Counted from the stretch's first letter, positions 16,275 through 25,256 are shown. The stretch: DNA of 64,000 nt from an uncultured Erysipelotrichaceae bacterium (GCA_937900565.1 CALCFG010000136.1:1-64000), one strand, 5' to 3'. The notes: a model not told the origin generated them from the letters alone. Translations and numbers: made by a program.

Positions 16275-16308
16275 TATTTCGTGTGTCTACCTCGGTGGGA
16301 TTATATCA
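16275..16308. repeat. IS right terminal inverted repeat
   Basis: Reverse complement begins TGATATAATCCCACCGAG, followed by the GTAGACA and GAAATA blocks of the left end. Confidence 0.8.
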
Positions 16309-16413
16309 TCAAGCTCTGCTTTTACTATTTCATGAAATATTTAGGACAACAAACATAAATATACTAAAGGTTCATAAAACTCTTGCTAGAAGCTGACTTT
16401 TAGTCAAAATATT

Positions 16414-16463
16414 AGTGAATTTAATCACTTTCTACTTGTTAATTTTTTATAAAGGTGTATAGT
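16414..16463 (+). promoter_or_regulatory. promoter with upstream inverted repeat for the exported flavoprotein
   Basis: TTGTTA (16436-16441) and TATAGT (16458-16463) are 16 bp apart. AGTGA-N6-TCACT (16414-16429) directly upstream has the layout of a CRP/FNR-family site in an activator position. The rest of 16309-16519 shows nothing recognisable. Confidence 0.5.
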
Positions 16464-16519
16464 AGGTCTATCAAGACATTGATACGTATTGTACCGAATG
16501 CCAAGAATAGGAGAATAGA

Positions 16520-18487
16520 ATGAAAAAGCTTTTTGCAAGTACATTGGCCGGATTCATGGTATTGAGTTTGGCTGCGTGTTCTGGTAGTAATGACGCTAAA
16601 GAAACAGCAACAACTATTGGAAAATTAACACCTGGCACTTACACTGCAAGTCGTGCTGGATTAAATGGTGATGTTGAAGTGGAAGTTACAGTATCTGAAA
16701 CAGCCATTGAAGATGTTAAAGTAGTGAATGAAATGGAAACGCCAGGTATTGGATCTGTATTAGTAGATGGGTCTAAAGAAGGTATTGTACCGGTAGTTTC
16801 AATTCCTAAAGCTATTGTGGAAAATCAAAGCATTGCAGTGGATTCAGTAACTGGTGCAACCATTACTTCTGGCGCTATTAAAGGTGCTGTTGAAGATTGT
16901 TTAGTTGAAGCTGGTGCTAATGTGGATGAATGGAAGAAAGAAGTTGCATTTACACCTGCTGAAGTTGCTACAGATGCAGATGTTATTGTTGTTGGTGGCG
17001 GTGGTGCCGGTTTAGTTGCTGCAATTAGTGCTAGTCAAAATGGTGCTAAAGTTATCGTTTTAGAAAAGAATGGTGCAGTTGGTGGTGACACACTTGTTTG
17101 TGGCGCTATCTATAACAACCCAGATAAAGAATTGCAATCACAAGTTGAAATGAGTGATGCGGTTAAACATCAATTAGAACAAGCTTTAGAAGTAGAACCT
17201 GTGGATGACAAACATGCTGCTTTACAAGATGCAGTTCGTAAAGAATGGGAAGAATATAAAGCAAGTGGTGAAACTTATTTATTCGATAGTGATAATTGGT
17301 TTGAATTACAAACTTACCAAGGTGGAGATAGTGTAGCTAACTTAGATTTAGTTGAAGTGTTAACACATCAAGCTGCGCCTGGTTATGAATGGATTAAATC
17401 ATTGGGTATGGAATTCAATGATAAGATTAGTCAAGGTGCGGGTTCATTATGGCAAAGAACACATACTTCTACGAAACAAATGGGCACAGGATTTATTTCA
17501 ACTTATGTAGAAAATATCGATAAAGATCCAAATGTGACTATTTTACCTGAGATGACTGGTGAAAAATTAGTAACAGATGATAGTGGTAAAGTTATTGGCG
17601 TTGTTGCAAAAGATAAAGGTGGTAACGAAGTTACGTTTAATGCAACTAAAGGTGTTGTTTTAGCAACTGGTGGTTTTGCTGCGAACAACAAAATGGTTCA
17701 AGAACATAATACAAGTGGTAAATGGGACGATTTAAGTAAAACGATGACTACTAACCGTTTCTCTTGTAGCCAAGGTGATGGTATTCGTATGGCACAAGAA
17801 GTTGGTGCGAGTTTAACGGATATGGATCAAATCCAATTATTATACTTAGGTAATACGAAGAATGGTCAATTAACAAAATATCCAGCACGTTGCGCTAATG
17901 GTACTGACCAAGAAATCTTCATTAACAAAAATGGTGAACGTTTTGTTCGAGAAGATGGTCGTCGTGACGAAATTTGCTTAAAAGTATTACAACAACCCGA
18001 TGGAATGTTCTATTTCTTAGAATCTGCTGATGGTGATGGTTATGTGGATATTGCCACTGCTAAAACAGCGGATGGATTTGATTTTGCAAAGATGGAAGAA
18101 GAAGGATATATCATTGTTGCTGATACATTAGATGAAATGGCAGAAAAATTAGGTTGTGATGCTGAAACGTTGAAAGCAACAGTTGATGCATTCAATGCAA
18201 GCGTTGAAAGTGGTGAAGATGAATTTGGACGTACTTTATATTCTACTAAGTTAGAAAATGGTCCATGGGTTGCTACACCACGTACAGCTTGCTTACACCA
18301 CACAATGGGTGGTGTGACTATCGATACATTAGGTAATGTATTGGATGAAGCGGGTAACCCAATTAAAGGTTTAGTTGCTGCTGGTGAAATTACTGGTGGT
18401 ATTCATGGTGCTAACCGTTTAGGTGGTAACGCTGTGGTTGATACAGTAGTATTTGGTAAATTAGCTGGCGAAACTATTGCAAAATAG
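16520..18487 (+). CDS. exported flavin reductase (fumarate reductase-like, FMN- plus FAD-domain lipoprotein)
   Basis: The 655-residue protein has a lipoprotein signal (LAAC, Cys 20) and an FMN-binding domain with the flavinylation sequon DSVTGATIT (Thr 114 expected to carry FMN). An FAD-binding reductase domain starts at VIVVGGGGAG (about 156-164). Motifs of flavocytochrome c fumarate reductases are present: NGERFVREDGRRDE with the catalytic Arg, HHTMGGV near 593 and GGIHGANRLGGNA near 626-639. It should reduce an enoate such as fumarate or a relative outside the cell, fed by electrons through membrane flavin carriers. The true acceptor is not determinable. AGGAGA precedes the ATG. It stands alone between promoter and terminator. 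Confidence 0.9.
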   Translation: MKKLFASTLAGFMVLSLAACSGSNDAKETATTIGKLTPGTYTASRAGLNGDVEVEVTVSETAIEDVKVVNEMETPGIGSVLVDGSKEGIVPVVSIPKAIVENQSIAVDSVTGATITSGAIKGAVEDCLVEAGANVDEWKKEVAFTPAEVATDADVIVVGGGGAGLVAAISASQNGAKVIVLEKNGAVGGDTLVCGAIYNNPDKELQSQVEMSDAVKHQLEQALEVEPVDDKHAALQDAVRKEWEEYKASGETYLFDSDNWFELQTYQGGDSVANLDLVEVLTHQAAPGYEWIKSLGMEFNDKISQGAGSLWQRTHTSTKQMGTGFISTYVENIDKDPNVTILPEMTGEKLVTDDSGKVIGVVAKDKGGNEVTFNATKGVVLATGGFAANNKMVQEHNTSGKWDDLSKTMTTNRFSCSQGDGIRMAQEVGASLTDMDQIQLLYLGNTKNGQLTKYPARCANGTDQEIFINKNGERFVREDGRRDEICLKVLQQPDGMFYFLESADGDGYVDIATAKTADGFDFAKMEEEGYIIVADTLDEMAEKLGCDAETLKATVDAFNASVESGEDEFGRTLYSTKLENGPWVATPRTACLHHTMGGVTIDTLGNVLDEAGNPIKGLVAAGEITGGIHGANRLGGNAVVDTVVFGKLAGETIAK

Positions 18488-18502
18488 TTAAAATCTCTAA
18501 GC

Positions 18503-18532
18503 AAAAAGGTGATCTCAAAAAATCACCTTTTT
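18503..18532 (+). terminator. intrinsic terminator after the flavin reductase
   Basis: An 11-bp perfect stem AAAAAGGTGAT/ATCACCTTTTT (18503-18513, 18522-18532) that ends in T. Confidence 0.9.
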
Positions 18533-18719
18533 GTGTGGGTTTAACTAGGCAAACATAATCATATATAGGGAAATGGGTAATATCACATCCCGATTTTACA
18601 TCGTCACGTTAAAGCATTTATACGCTTTTCAGTTATTTCAATTAGTTTAGAGTGTGAAAAACATGTCATTAATGTAAAAAATCGTTTATCTCATCATTAA
18701 AAAGTGATAGATTAGTATG

Positions 18720-18754
18720 CGTCGGTCGCAATTCCCCGACGTTAAACAAAACAA
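18720..18754 (+). ncRNA. preQ1-I riboswitch
   Basis: The stem GTCGG (18721-18725) pairs with CCGAC (18736-18740) around the loop TCGCAATTCC. An A-rich tail GTTAAACAAAACAAGG ends at the ribosome site AAGGAG (18753-18758). The UCGCA loop start and the tail match the short translational preQ1-I type known from Thermoanaerobacter. The next gene is a QueT transporter, the classic target. Binding of preQ1 should hide the ribosome site. Confidence 0.9.
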
Positions 18755-18765
18755 GGAGAGATAAA

Positions 18766-19272
18766 ATGAATACAAAAAAAATGGCCACGGTAGCAATGAT
18801 TGCTGCAATTTATGTGGGATTAACGGTGGTATTGGCCCCTATTTCATATGGACCAATTCAAGTTAGAATTAGTGAGATGTTAACGTTGTTACCAATATTT
18901 TATAGCCCAAGCATAATTGGTGTTACATTGGGATGCTTTTTAGCTAATTTAGTTGGCGTGTTTATGGGGAGTAATGTATTGGGGGTATATGATATTTTTA
19001 TTGGTACCATTGCTACATTAATTGCAGCAATCATTACTTATAAAACACGCAATGTACGAATTAAGAATTATCCTTGGTTAGCGATTGCTTCTCCAATAGT
19101 ATTTAATGGTATTATTATTGGTGCAGAATTAGCCTATGCATTTATGCCGGATACATTTATGGTAGGATGGTTAATTAATGGAGTACAAGTAGCGATTGGT
19201 GAAGCAATCGCGGTCATTGTGTTATATCCATTAGTTAAAGTTATCGTAAAACGATTAAATTTAAGTGAATAA
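18766..19272 (+). CDS. queT: QueT, preQ1 ECF transporter substrate-binding protein
   Basis: The 168-residue protein has about five to six hydrophobic segments and the QueT signature at its start: YVGLTVVLAPISYGPIQVRI followed by SEMLTLLPIF. It is the substrate-specific S component of an energy-coupling-factor importer for the queuosine precursor preQ1. It needs the shared EcfAA'T module, which is not in this window. The preQ1 riboswitch directly upstream supports both substrate and regulation. A terminator follows. Confidence 0.92.
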   Translation: MNTKKMATVAMIAAIYVGLTVVLAPISYGPIQVRISEMLTLLPIFYSPSIIGVTLGCFLANLVGVFMGSNVLGVYDIFIGTIATLIAAIITYKTRNVRIKNYPWLAIASPIVFNGIIIGAELAYAFMPDTFMVGWLINGVQVAIGEAIAVIVLYPLVKVIVKRLNLSE

Positions 19273-19295
19273 ATAAAAATATAAGGAATTGTAAG

Positions 19296-19324
19296 CAGTA
19301 ATCAATTATGGTTACTGTTTTTTT
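19296..19324 (+). terminator. intrinsic terminator after queT
   Basis: CAGTAATC (19296-19303) pairs with GGTTACTG (19310-19317, one G-T pair), followed by seven T. An in-frame ATG for tmk lies in its loop and is therefore not used. Confidence 0.85.
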
Positions 19325-19346
19325 AGAGTTTATGGTAGGTAGGCCT

Positions 19347-19352
19347 TATAAT
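19347..19352 (+). promoter_or_regulatory. -10 element TATAAT directly upstream of tmk
   Basis: A perfect TATAAT ends 9 nt before the tmk ATG at 19362. The expected transcription start would leave a leader of only about 3 nt. No clear -35 is seen. Confidence 0.5.
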
Positions 19353-19361
19353 AGAAAAGGT

Positions 19362-19988
19362 ATGAGAAAAGGATTATTTATTACAGTGGAAGGATGCGAT
19401 GGATGTGGTAAATCCAGCGCAACACAATTAGTTGTACAATCATTAATGGATAAAGGATACGATGTGATTCATACCCGGGAACCAGGGGGAATTGATATTG
19501 CTGAACAAATTCGTTCAGTCATTTTAGATCCTAAAAACACGGATATGGAAAAACGATGCGAAGCATTATTGTATGCAGCGAGCAGAAGACAACATTTAGT
19601 ACAGAAAGTATTACCTGCATTAGCTGAAGGTAAAATCGTTGTCTGTGAACGCTTTGTTGATTCTTCCTTAGTCTATCAAGGATATGCGCGTGGTATTGGG
19701 ATTGATGAAGTATGGAATATTAATCAATTTGCCATAGAAAATCATATGCCAGATTTAACTTTGTTTATGGATGTGGATTATCAAGTAGGCCTAGAACGGA
19801 TTGCCAATCGTAGCGGTAAGGATCGCCTTGATATTGAATCCAACGAGTTTCATCAAAAAGTTTACCAAGGGTATCAATTGGTATATGAAAAGTTTAAAGA
19901 CCGTATGACATTAATTGATGCATCCAAACCGTTAAATCAAGTTGTAAGCGATATGGTTAGTGTGATTGAGGATAAGTTAAATGGATAA
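19362..19988 (+). CDS. tmk: thymidylate kinase
   Basis: The 208-residue enzyme phosphorylates dTMP to dTDP. The P-loop EGCDGCGKSSAT is at residues 9-20, the dTMP-binding THTREPGG-like stretch (THTREPGGID in the form HTREPGGIDIAEQIR) follows, and the ERFVDSSLVYQGYARG segment and LID region with Arg residues are present. The start at 19362 gives the usual family length; earlier in-frame starts fall in or next to the queT terminator. It overlaps holB by 8 bp and heads the conserved tmk-holB-ricT-rsmI cluster. Confidence 0.93.
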   Translation: MRKGLFITVEGCDGCGKSSATQLVVQSLMDKGYDVIHTREPGGIDIAEQIRSVILDPKNTDMEKRCEALLYAASRRQHLVQKVLPALAEGKIVVCERFVDSSLVYQGYARGIGIDEVWNINQFAIENHMPDLTLFMDVDYQVGLERIANRSGKDRLDIESNEFHQKVYQGYQLVYEKFKDRMTLIDASKPLNQVVSDMVSVIEDKLNG

Positions 19989-20934
19989 GCAAAGCTTATT
20001 GCAAAGTCAGCATGTTGCTTCCAATGTACTAAGTAAAGCGTTACTAACGAATAAATTAAGTCATGCTTACTTATTTGCAGGTCCGCAAGGATGCAATAAG
20101 AAAGATTTTGCATTGCTTGTTGCGCAATCGTTTGTGTGTCAAAACAGTGACACACAAGGTTTTGCGTGTCAAAAATGTCCTAGTTGCTTACGTATACAAG
20201 ATGGTAATTATGGCGATTTATTTGTGTTGGATAAATCCAATAGTACGGGGAGTAAGCAAATTTTAAAAGATGATATTCAACATTTACAACAATTCTTTGA
20301 AAATACCGCTATTGAAGCCAGTGGGAAACGTGTTTATATTATTCATAATGTTGAAAACTCAACCAGTGAAGCATTAAATAGTTTATTAAAATTTCTAGAA
20401 GAACCAAGAAATAATATTTTAGCGATATTGACTTGTTCCAGTGTGGAAGCGGTGCTTCCTACCATTGTTTCCAGATGCCAAGTTATTCATTTTCATAAAA
20501 ATGCTCCTATTGTTAATTTAGAGAAACCATGGCAAGTATACTTAGCGAGCCATTGTGTATTGGATGAAACAATTGATGAATTAATGGATAATAAAGCATT
20601 CAATAGTGCATTGGATGCTTTGGATATATTTATGAAAGCGAATCGCTACACATTGGATGAAATAATTATTTCCATTGAAAAAGATTTAGTGATTGATAAT
20701 AAAAATAAAGCAAGTTTAACTTACTTTTTTGAATGTTTATATCATATCTATCGGCTTAAGTTGAGCAATAATAGCTTATTTATGCATTATTTTGCTAAAA
20801 TAGAATTGTTTTTAAATAATCCAAGTAATGGATTATTAATATTAAGACAAGGTGCTTTAAAAAGCACGAAAACATATTATATGCCATTAGTTTATGAGGA
20901 AACGATGTTGGCATTGAAGAAGGAGTTAGTATGA
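19981..20934 (+). CDS. holB: DNA polymerase III delta' subunit
   Basis: The 317-residue clamp-loader subunit begins with SHAYLFAGPQGCNKKD, a P-loop that has lost the normal GKT, as expected for non-hydrolysing delta'. A four-Cys zinc module (CQNSDTQGFACQKCPSC) follows, then the sensor region NSLLKFLEEP and SRCQ. It acts with DnaX and HolA to load the sliding clamp. The start overlaps the end of tmk, and the stop overlaps the start of ricT. Confidence 0.9.
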   Translation: MDKQSLLQSQHVASNVLSKALLTNKLSHAYLFAGPQGCNKKDFALLVAQSFVCQNSDTQGFACQKCPSCLRIQDGNYGDLFVLDKSNSTGSKQILKDDIQHLQQFFENTAIEASGKRVYIIHNVENSTSEALNSLLKFLEEPRNNILAILTCSSVEAVLPTIVSRCQVIHFHKNAPIVNLEKPWQVYLASHCVLDETIDELMDNKAFNSALDALDIFMKANRYTLDEIIISIEKDLVIDNKNKASLTYFFECLYHIYRLKLSNNSLFMHYFAKIELFLNNPSNGLLILRQGALKSTKTYYMPLVYEETMLALKKELV

Positions 20935-22205
20935 ATTATGTAGCGGTTCATTTTGAAAATGAATCTTTAAAGTATACATTTGCAACAGATTATACCCAAC
21001 TTAAAAACGAACAGGCGGTTGTAGTGGATACGGCCAGTGGGTATGAACTTGCATTTGTGGCTGGACCTGTCCTTGGGGAAAACGAAGCAAAATTACCTCA
21101 AGATAAAGAAATCAAGCAATTGATTCGTATTGCAAGCGAAGAAGATATTGCGCAATATCAATCCAATAAAGAAGCAGCGAAAGAAGCGATGAGTATTGTT
21201 AGTCATTGCATTGAACAATGCCAATTGGAAATGGATTTAGTGGCAACGAATTATAATTTAGATCGTTCTAAGATTTTAATTACGTATGTTGCTGAACATC
21301 GTGTCGATTTTAGAGAATTATTAAAAGTATTAAATATAGAATTAAGATGCCGTGTAGAATTACGTCAGATTGCCATTCGGCAACGGGCGAAATTTATTGG
21401 CGGTATTGGACCGTGCGGCAGACCGTTATGTTGTGCGACATTCTTAAATGACTTTCAAAGCGTATCAATTAATTTAGCGAAGAATCAAGGATTAAGTTTA
21501 AATGCGTCCAAGTTAACAGGACAATGTGGCAAATTAAAATGTTGCCTGCGTTATGAAGATGACATTTACACAGAATTAAACCAAGGATTACCGAAATTAA
21601 ATAGCTGGGTAGAATTTGAAGGTGAAAAGTTTAAAGTAGCTTCAATGAATCTATTAAGTAATTACGTCCGTTTGGATAATCCATTAAAATCCAAGATGAT
21701 TACTGTGGATGAATTAAGGGAACATGCTGTACCGACACAACGGTTAACTAAGAAAGCCATTAATGAAATTAAAGAAAGTGGCGGTCACCGTATCAGTAAG
21801 GATGTTACGGTTTCTCAAGCATTAAAAGATAATGAAGCAGCGAAAGAAGCTTCTAAGCTTGCTAAGCCAATTAAAGCAACCCCAAGCTATACACAATCAG
21901 TTAATATTGATCAAGAAAAACCAGCTAAGACAAAAACGGTGAATAAAGGTAGTGAAACACGGGTATTCAAGGCAAAAGAATCTAAAAAGCCAGTAACACA
22001 TACAACGAGTAAATCGACGAATAGTGAAAGTAAATCCGATAATAAGCGTGTATTTAAGAAAAAACAAACTGGCAATCAAATACCTAATAAACCGGTAAAT
22101 AATACGAAAAATACTACGCACAATAACAGCAATAAGCGTACTTTTAAGAAGAAATCGGTTGGAACAGATACTATTCGGATTATTGAAGAACATGAAGCAG
22201 ATTAG
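20931..22205 (+). CDS. ricT: PSP1-domain protein RicT (YaaT) with a long basic tail
   Basis: The 424-residue protein has a PSP1 core with the iron-sulfur cysteines of RicT in GGIGPCGRPLCC and LTGQCGKLKCCLRYEDD. In Bacillus RicT works with RicA and RicF to guide RNase Y in mRNA processing. The core ends near residue 285. A tail of roughly 140 residues rich in Lys, Ser, Thr and Asn with repeated RVFKxK / RTFKKK pieces is absent from the about 275-residue Bacillus protein; it looks disordered and could bind RNA. Overlaps holB by 4 bp and rsmI by 14 bp. Confidence 0.88.
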   Translation: MNYVAVHFENESLKYTFATDYTQLKNEQAVVVDTASGYELAFVAGPVLGENEAKLPQDKEIKQLIRIASEEDIAQYQSNKEAAKEAMSIVSHCIEQCQLEMDLVATNYNLDRSKILITYVAEHRVDFRELLKVLNIELRCRVELRQIAIRQRAKFIGGIGPCGRPLCCATFLNDFQSVSINLAKNQGLSLNASKLTGQCGKLKCCLRYEDDIYTELNQGLPKLNSWVEFEGEKFKVASMNLLSNYVRLDNPLKSKMITVDELREHAVPTQRLTKKAINEIKESGGHRISKDVTVSQALKDNEAAKEASKLAKPIKATPSYTQSVNIDQEKPAKTKTVNKGSETRVFKAKESKKPVTHTTSKSTNSESKSDNKRVFKKKQTGNQIPNKPVNNTKNTTHNNSNKRTFKKKSVGTDTIRIIEEHEAD

Positions 22206-23040
22206 TTATCAAAAAGATCAAGCAACACTTTATCTTGTACCAACACCAATTGGTAATAAAGCAGATATGACCAATCGTTGTTGTGAAGTGTTGCAATGTG
22301 TCGATATTATCGCTTGCGAAGATAAACGTGTAAGCGTAAAACTATTGGATTCATTAGGGGTTCATAAACCATTAATGGTGAATCAAAAGTTTAATGAAGA
22401 CAGTAATGTGGAAACATTCATGCAATTATTGGATGAAGGTAAAAGCATTGCCCTTATATCCGACGCAGGTATGCCATGTATTTCTGATCCAGGCTATACA
22501 ATTGTGTATCAATTAGTGAATAAGGGTTACAATGTTGTCCCTTTACCGGGTGCCAATGCCGCTTTAACGGCATTAATGGCATCGGGTATTGATAGTGCGC
22601 GGTTTACTTTTATTGGCTTTTTACCAGCCAATAAAAGTGGACGGGAAAAAGAATTAACCCTACTAAAAGATAGAAGTGAAACATTAATCTTTTATGAAGC
22701 GGTACACCGGATAATGGAAACATTACGAAGTATGTTGGAAGTGTTGGGCGATCGCAACGTATGCGTAGCAAGAGAACTCACTAAACTGCATGAAACGATT
22801 TATCGGGGCAAGTTAAGTGAAATTATTGAACAGATGGATGTAAAAGGGGAATATGTCATAGTGGTTGAAGGGAATAGTGAAGTAAACAAAGAAAGTACTT
22901 CCATTGATGTGACTACTTGCATCAAGCTGTTATTGGATGAAGGCATTAGTGTTAAAAGTGCAAGTAAAGTCGCTGCTGCATTGACGGGTATTCCAAAAAA
23001 TCAATGTTATCAAATGGCCAGTGAATTCAATAAGTCATAA
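22192..23040 (+). CDS. rsmI: 16S rRNA (cytidine-1402-2'-O)-methyltransferase
   Basis: The 282-residue tetrapyrrole-methylase-fold enzyme uses SAM to methylate the ribose of C1402. Signatures are LYLVPTPIGNKADMT near the start, IACEDKRVS, ISDAGMPCISDPGY and VVPLPGANAALTALMASG. The ATG inside the ricT end was chosen because the product then starts as usual for the family; a TTG at 22159 is less likely. It is followed by a terminator that closes the tmk operon. Confidence 0.92.
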   Translation: MKQISYQKDQATLYLVPTPIGNKADMTNRCCEVLQCVDIIACEDKRVSVKLLDSLGVHKPLMVNQKFNEDSNVETFMQLLDEGKSIALISDAGMPCISDPGYTIVYQLVNKGYNVVPLPGANAALTALMASGIDSARFTFIGFLPANKSGREKELTLLKDRSETLIFYEAVHRIMETLRSMLEVLGDRNVCVARELTKLHETIYRGKLSEIIEQMDVKGEYVIVVEGNSEVNKESTSIDVTTCIKLLLDEGISVKSASKVAAALTGIPKNQCYQMASEFNKS

Positions 23041-23041
23041 T

Positions 23042-23062
23042 AAAGTGGCAATGCCACTTTTT
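23042..23062 (+). terminator. intrinsic terminator after rsmI
   Basis: AAAGTGGC (23042-23049), a 3-nt loop, GCCACTTT (23053-23060) and more T. Confidence 0.85.
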
Positions 23063-23173
23063 AGTTTAGGTAAATGTACCTGAATTATTAAAAGATATAT
23101 TAAGGAATAAAGCGTAAGTTTAAAGCCTTTTCGCTAACGTGTTAAAATGGTAGATATTGAAAGGAAACATAGT

Positions 23174-23923
23174 ATGAAACGTTTAGCTATAAGTTTATGC
23201 GCGGCGTTAATGTTAACTGGTTGCGCAGGTAAAGAAATTAGTTTGGAAAAAGCATTATCAATTGCTGAAAATGCGGCGCAATGCGAAAATAATTGCAATA
23301 TTATCAATCAACAAAGGAATGACGATGGATTCTATTTTGAAATTGATAAAGCAGGGGAATCGATCCAAGTGCGATTGGATGATGATGGTGATGTTGAAGC
23401 CATTGAAAAACGTCAAGCAACGGAAAATACCACTACCAATGATATATCATCGACACCTAACAGTGCCCAATCTTCAACGAATCAACAGTCAGATGGTTGT
23501 AATTATACCCAACAAGAGTTAAGTGAAGTACTACCACAATCTATCTTGGATTCACTTGGACTAAGTTTTGATACAATATGTAACTTGAGTGTTACCCAAG
23601 AAGAAGATGATGGCAGAATATATGATAAGATTCAATTTCATAGTAACCAACGACGTTACAAATTTGAACTCTATCAAAATGTATTAGTGGAATTCAATTG
23701 CTTTATCGCTAATAAATACTATGAAGCAGGTAATTTAAGTCAAGATGAAGCATTAGCGATTGCTTATGAAATGACGCAATCAACGCAAGAAAATAGTAAA
23801 ATATTTGAAGCAGAATACGATGCTGTTAGCCATGAATATGAATTTGAAGGTAATTTTAATGGTCGCTACGCGAGTGTTAGCGTGTATGATAATGGTGTCT
23901 TAAATGAATTGGAATGGAAATAG
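23174..23923 (+). CDS. lipoprotein with PepSY-like domains
   Basis: The 249-residue protein has a lipoprotein signal peptide (LTGC, Cys about 17). Two segments begin like PepSY domains (ISLEKALSIAENAA near residues 22-35; LSQDEALAIAYEM near 190-202), each followed by a strand-rich stretch, and a Ser/Thr/Asn-rich linker lies between them. PepSY domains are thought to inhibit or chaperone secreted proteases; here the role is unknown. The ATG at 23174 follows GAAAGGAAA. It is 4 bp upstream of cysS and may be cotranscribed with it. Confidence 0.7.
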   Translation: MKRLAISLCAALMLTGCAGKEISLEKALSIAENAAQCENNCNIINQQRNDDGFYFEIDKAGESIQVRLDDDGDVEAIEKRQATENTTTNDISSTPNSAQSSTNQQSDGCNYTQQELSEVLPQSILDSLGLSFDTICNLSVTQEEDDGRIYDKIQFHSNQRRYKFELYQNVLVEFNCFIANKYYEAGNLSQDEALAIAYEMTQSTQENSKIFEAEYDAVSHEYEFEGNFNGRYASVSVYDNGVLNELEWK

Positions 23924-23927
23924 GAAT

Positions 23928-25256
23928 ATGCGTTTATATAATTCAAAAACTGGTAAGGTTGAATTATTTCAACCAATGGATGAAAAATTAGTCAAAATGT
24001 ATGTGTGTGGACCTACTGTTTATAACCATGCACATATTGGTAATGCCCGACCCATTGTCGTATTTGATACATTAGCACGTGTAATTCGTGCTAATGGATA
24101 TGATTTACATTATGTATCTAACTTTACGGATGTGGATGATAAAATCATTAATAAGGCCATTGATGAAGGGGTGGATGAAAAAGTTATTTCTACTCGCTAC
24201 ATTGATGCGTACAATGCCCTAAGAAATCAATTGCAATGTGAAGCGTTGTATGCGACACCAAAAGTTACCGATACAATGGATGAAATTATTAGTTATATTG
24301 ATGATTTAGTAAAATCAGGTAATGCTTATAATGTGAATGGTAATGTTTATTTTGACGTTTTAAAATGTCCAAGCTATGGATGTGTATCTCGTCAAAATTT
24401 AGCGGATTTGGAAGCTGGGGCTCGTATTGAAACAAGTGATGAAAAACACAGTCCGTATGACTTTGTTTTATGGAAAAAAACTGATAAAGGAATTCAATGG
24501 GACAGTCCATGGGGAAAAGGAAGACCAGGTTGGCATACTGAATGTGTGGTAATGATTCAAGATAACTTAGGTGGTCAAGTTGATATTCATGGGGGTGGAG
24601 CGGATTTAAGATTCCCACACCATGAAAATGAACAAGCACAATGTGTGTGTCATTCAAATCATGATTTAGCAAATTATTGGGTACATAATGCCATGATTAA
24701 TTTGGATGGTGTTAAGATGAGTAAATCTTTGGGAAATATTTTATGGGCTAAAGATATTGTTGCTCAATTGGGTGCGAATTTATTCCGATGGATTATTTTA
24801 TCAACGCATTATCGTGGGACATTAAACTTCTCAGAAGAAGTTGTGGAATCCAGTCGTAAAGAATTGGATAAAATTACTACACCTTTACGACAAGCTAACT
24901 TACAACTTCAAGTAAGTGGTTACAGTAGCGATGAGTATGATAAAGATAGTTATGATGCATTTTTAAATGAAATGAGTGACGACTTAAATACACCAAATGC
25001 AATGACTGTGATTTTTGATACAGTGAAAAAGTTAAACGCAGCTTTACGAGTTAAAGAAAAAGATAACGGTATTATCTCGGCCTACTTTAATAGTATTAAT
25101 AAAATGTTAGCTGTTTTAGGAATCTTTATTGAATTGCCGAAATTTACCTTGGAACAATTGGATTTATATAATCAATGGAATCAAGCCAAAGCGAATAAAG
25201 ATTTTGAATTGGCCGATACTTTAAGAGCACAACTCGTCGACCAACACATTTTATGA
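23928..25256 (+). CDS. cysS: cysteinyl-tRNA synthetase
   Basis: The 442-residue class I synthetase attaches Cys to tRNA-Cys. The zinc ligand in MYVCGPT, the HIGH motif HIGNARP, the GWHTECVVM zinc segment, the GGGADLRFPHHENE block and the KMSKS motif VKMSKSLGN are all visible. The ATG at 23928 follows TAGGAAT; an in-frame ATG at 23904 lies inside the upstream lipoprotein. The end overlaps mrnC, the usual Bacillota order. Confidence 0.95.
   Translation: MRLYNSKTGKVELFQPMDEKLVKMYVCGPTVYNHAHIGNARPIVVFDTLARVIRANGYDLHYVSNFTDVDDKIINKAIDEGVDEKVISTRYIDAYNALRNQLQCEALYATPKVTDTMDEIISYIDDLVKSGNAYNVNGNVYFDVLKCPSYGCVSRQNLADLEAGARIETSDEKHSPYDFVLWKKTDKGIQWDSPWGKGRPGWHTECVVMIQDNLGGQVDIHGGGADLRFPHHENEQAQCVCHSNHDLANYWVHNAMINLDGVKMSKSLGNILWAKDIVAQLGANLFRWIILSTHYRGTLNFSEEVVESSRKELDKITTPLRQANLQLQVSGYSSDEYDKDSYDAFLNEMSDDLNTPNAMTVIFDTVKKLNAALRVKEKDNGIISAYFNSINKMLAVLGIFIELPKFTLEQLDLYNQWNQAKANKDFELADTLRAQLVDQHIL

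Larger units (their letters stand above)
14411..16308. mobile_element. complete IS3-family insertion sequence (about 1.9 kb)
   Basis: A transposase gene on the minus strand is bounded by imperfect 34-bp inverted repeats, both starting TGATA. Flanking bases (ATTA before, TCAA after) show no clear target duplication. The left end directly follows a ribosome site and supplies the TG of an ATG, so the element sits at the start of a former gene. Confidence 0.85.

Noticed and set aside
14411..16308. IS element as part of a larger genomic island or integron
   Set aside because: Both ends are defined by inverted repeats, only a transposase is inside, and the flanks show no integrase, tRNA target or attachment repeats.
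19308..19361. Upstream starts for tmk
   Set aside because: The ATG at 19308 is in the loop of the queT terminator, and the extra residues are unlike any thymidylate kinase.
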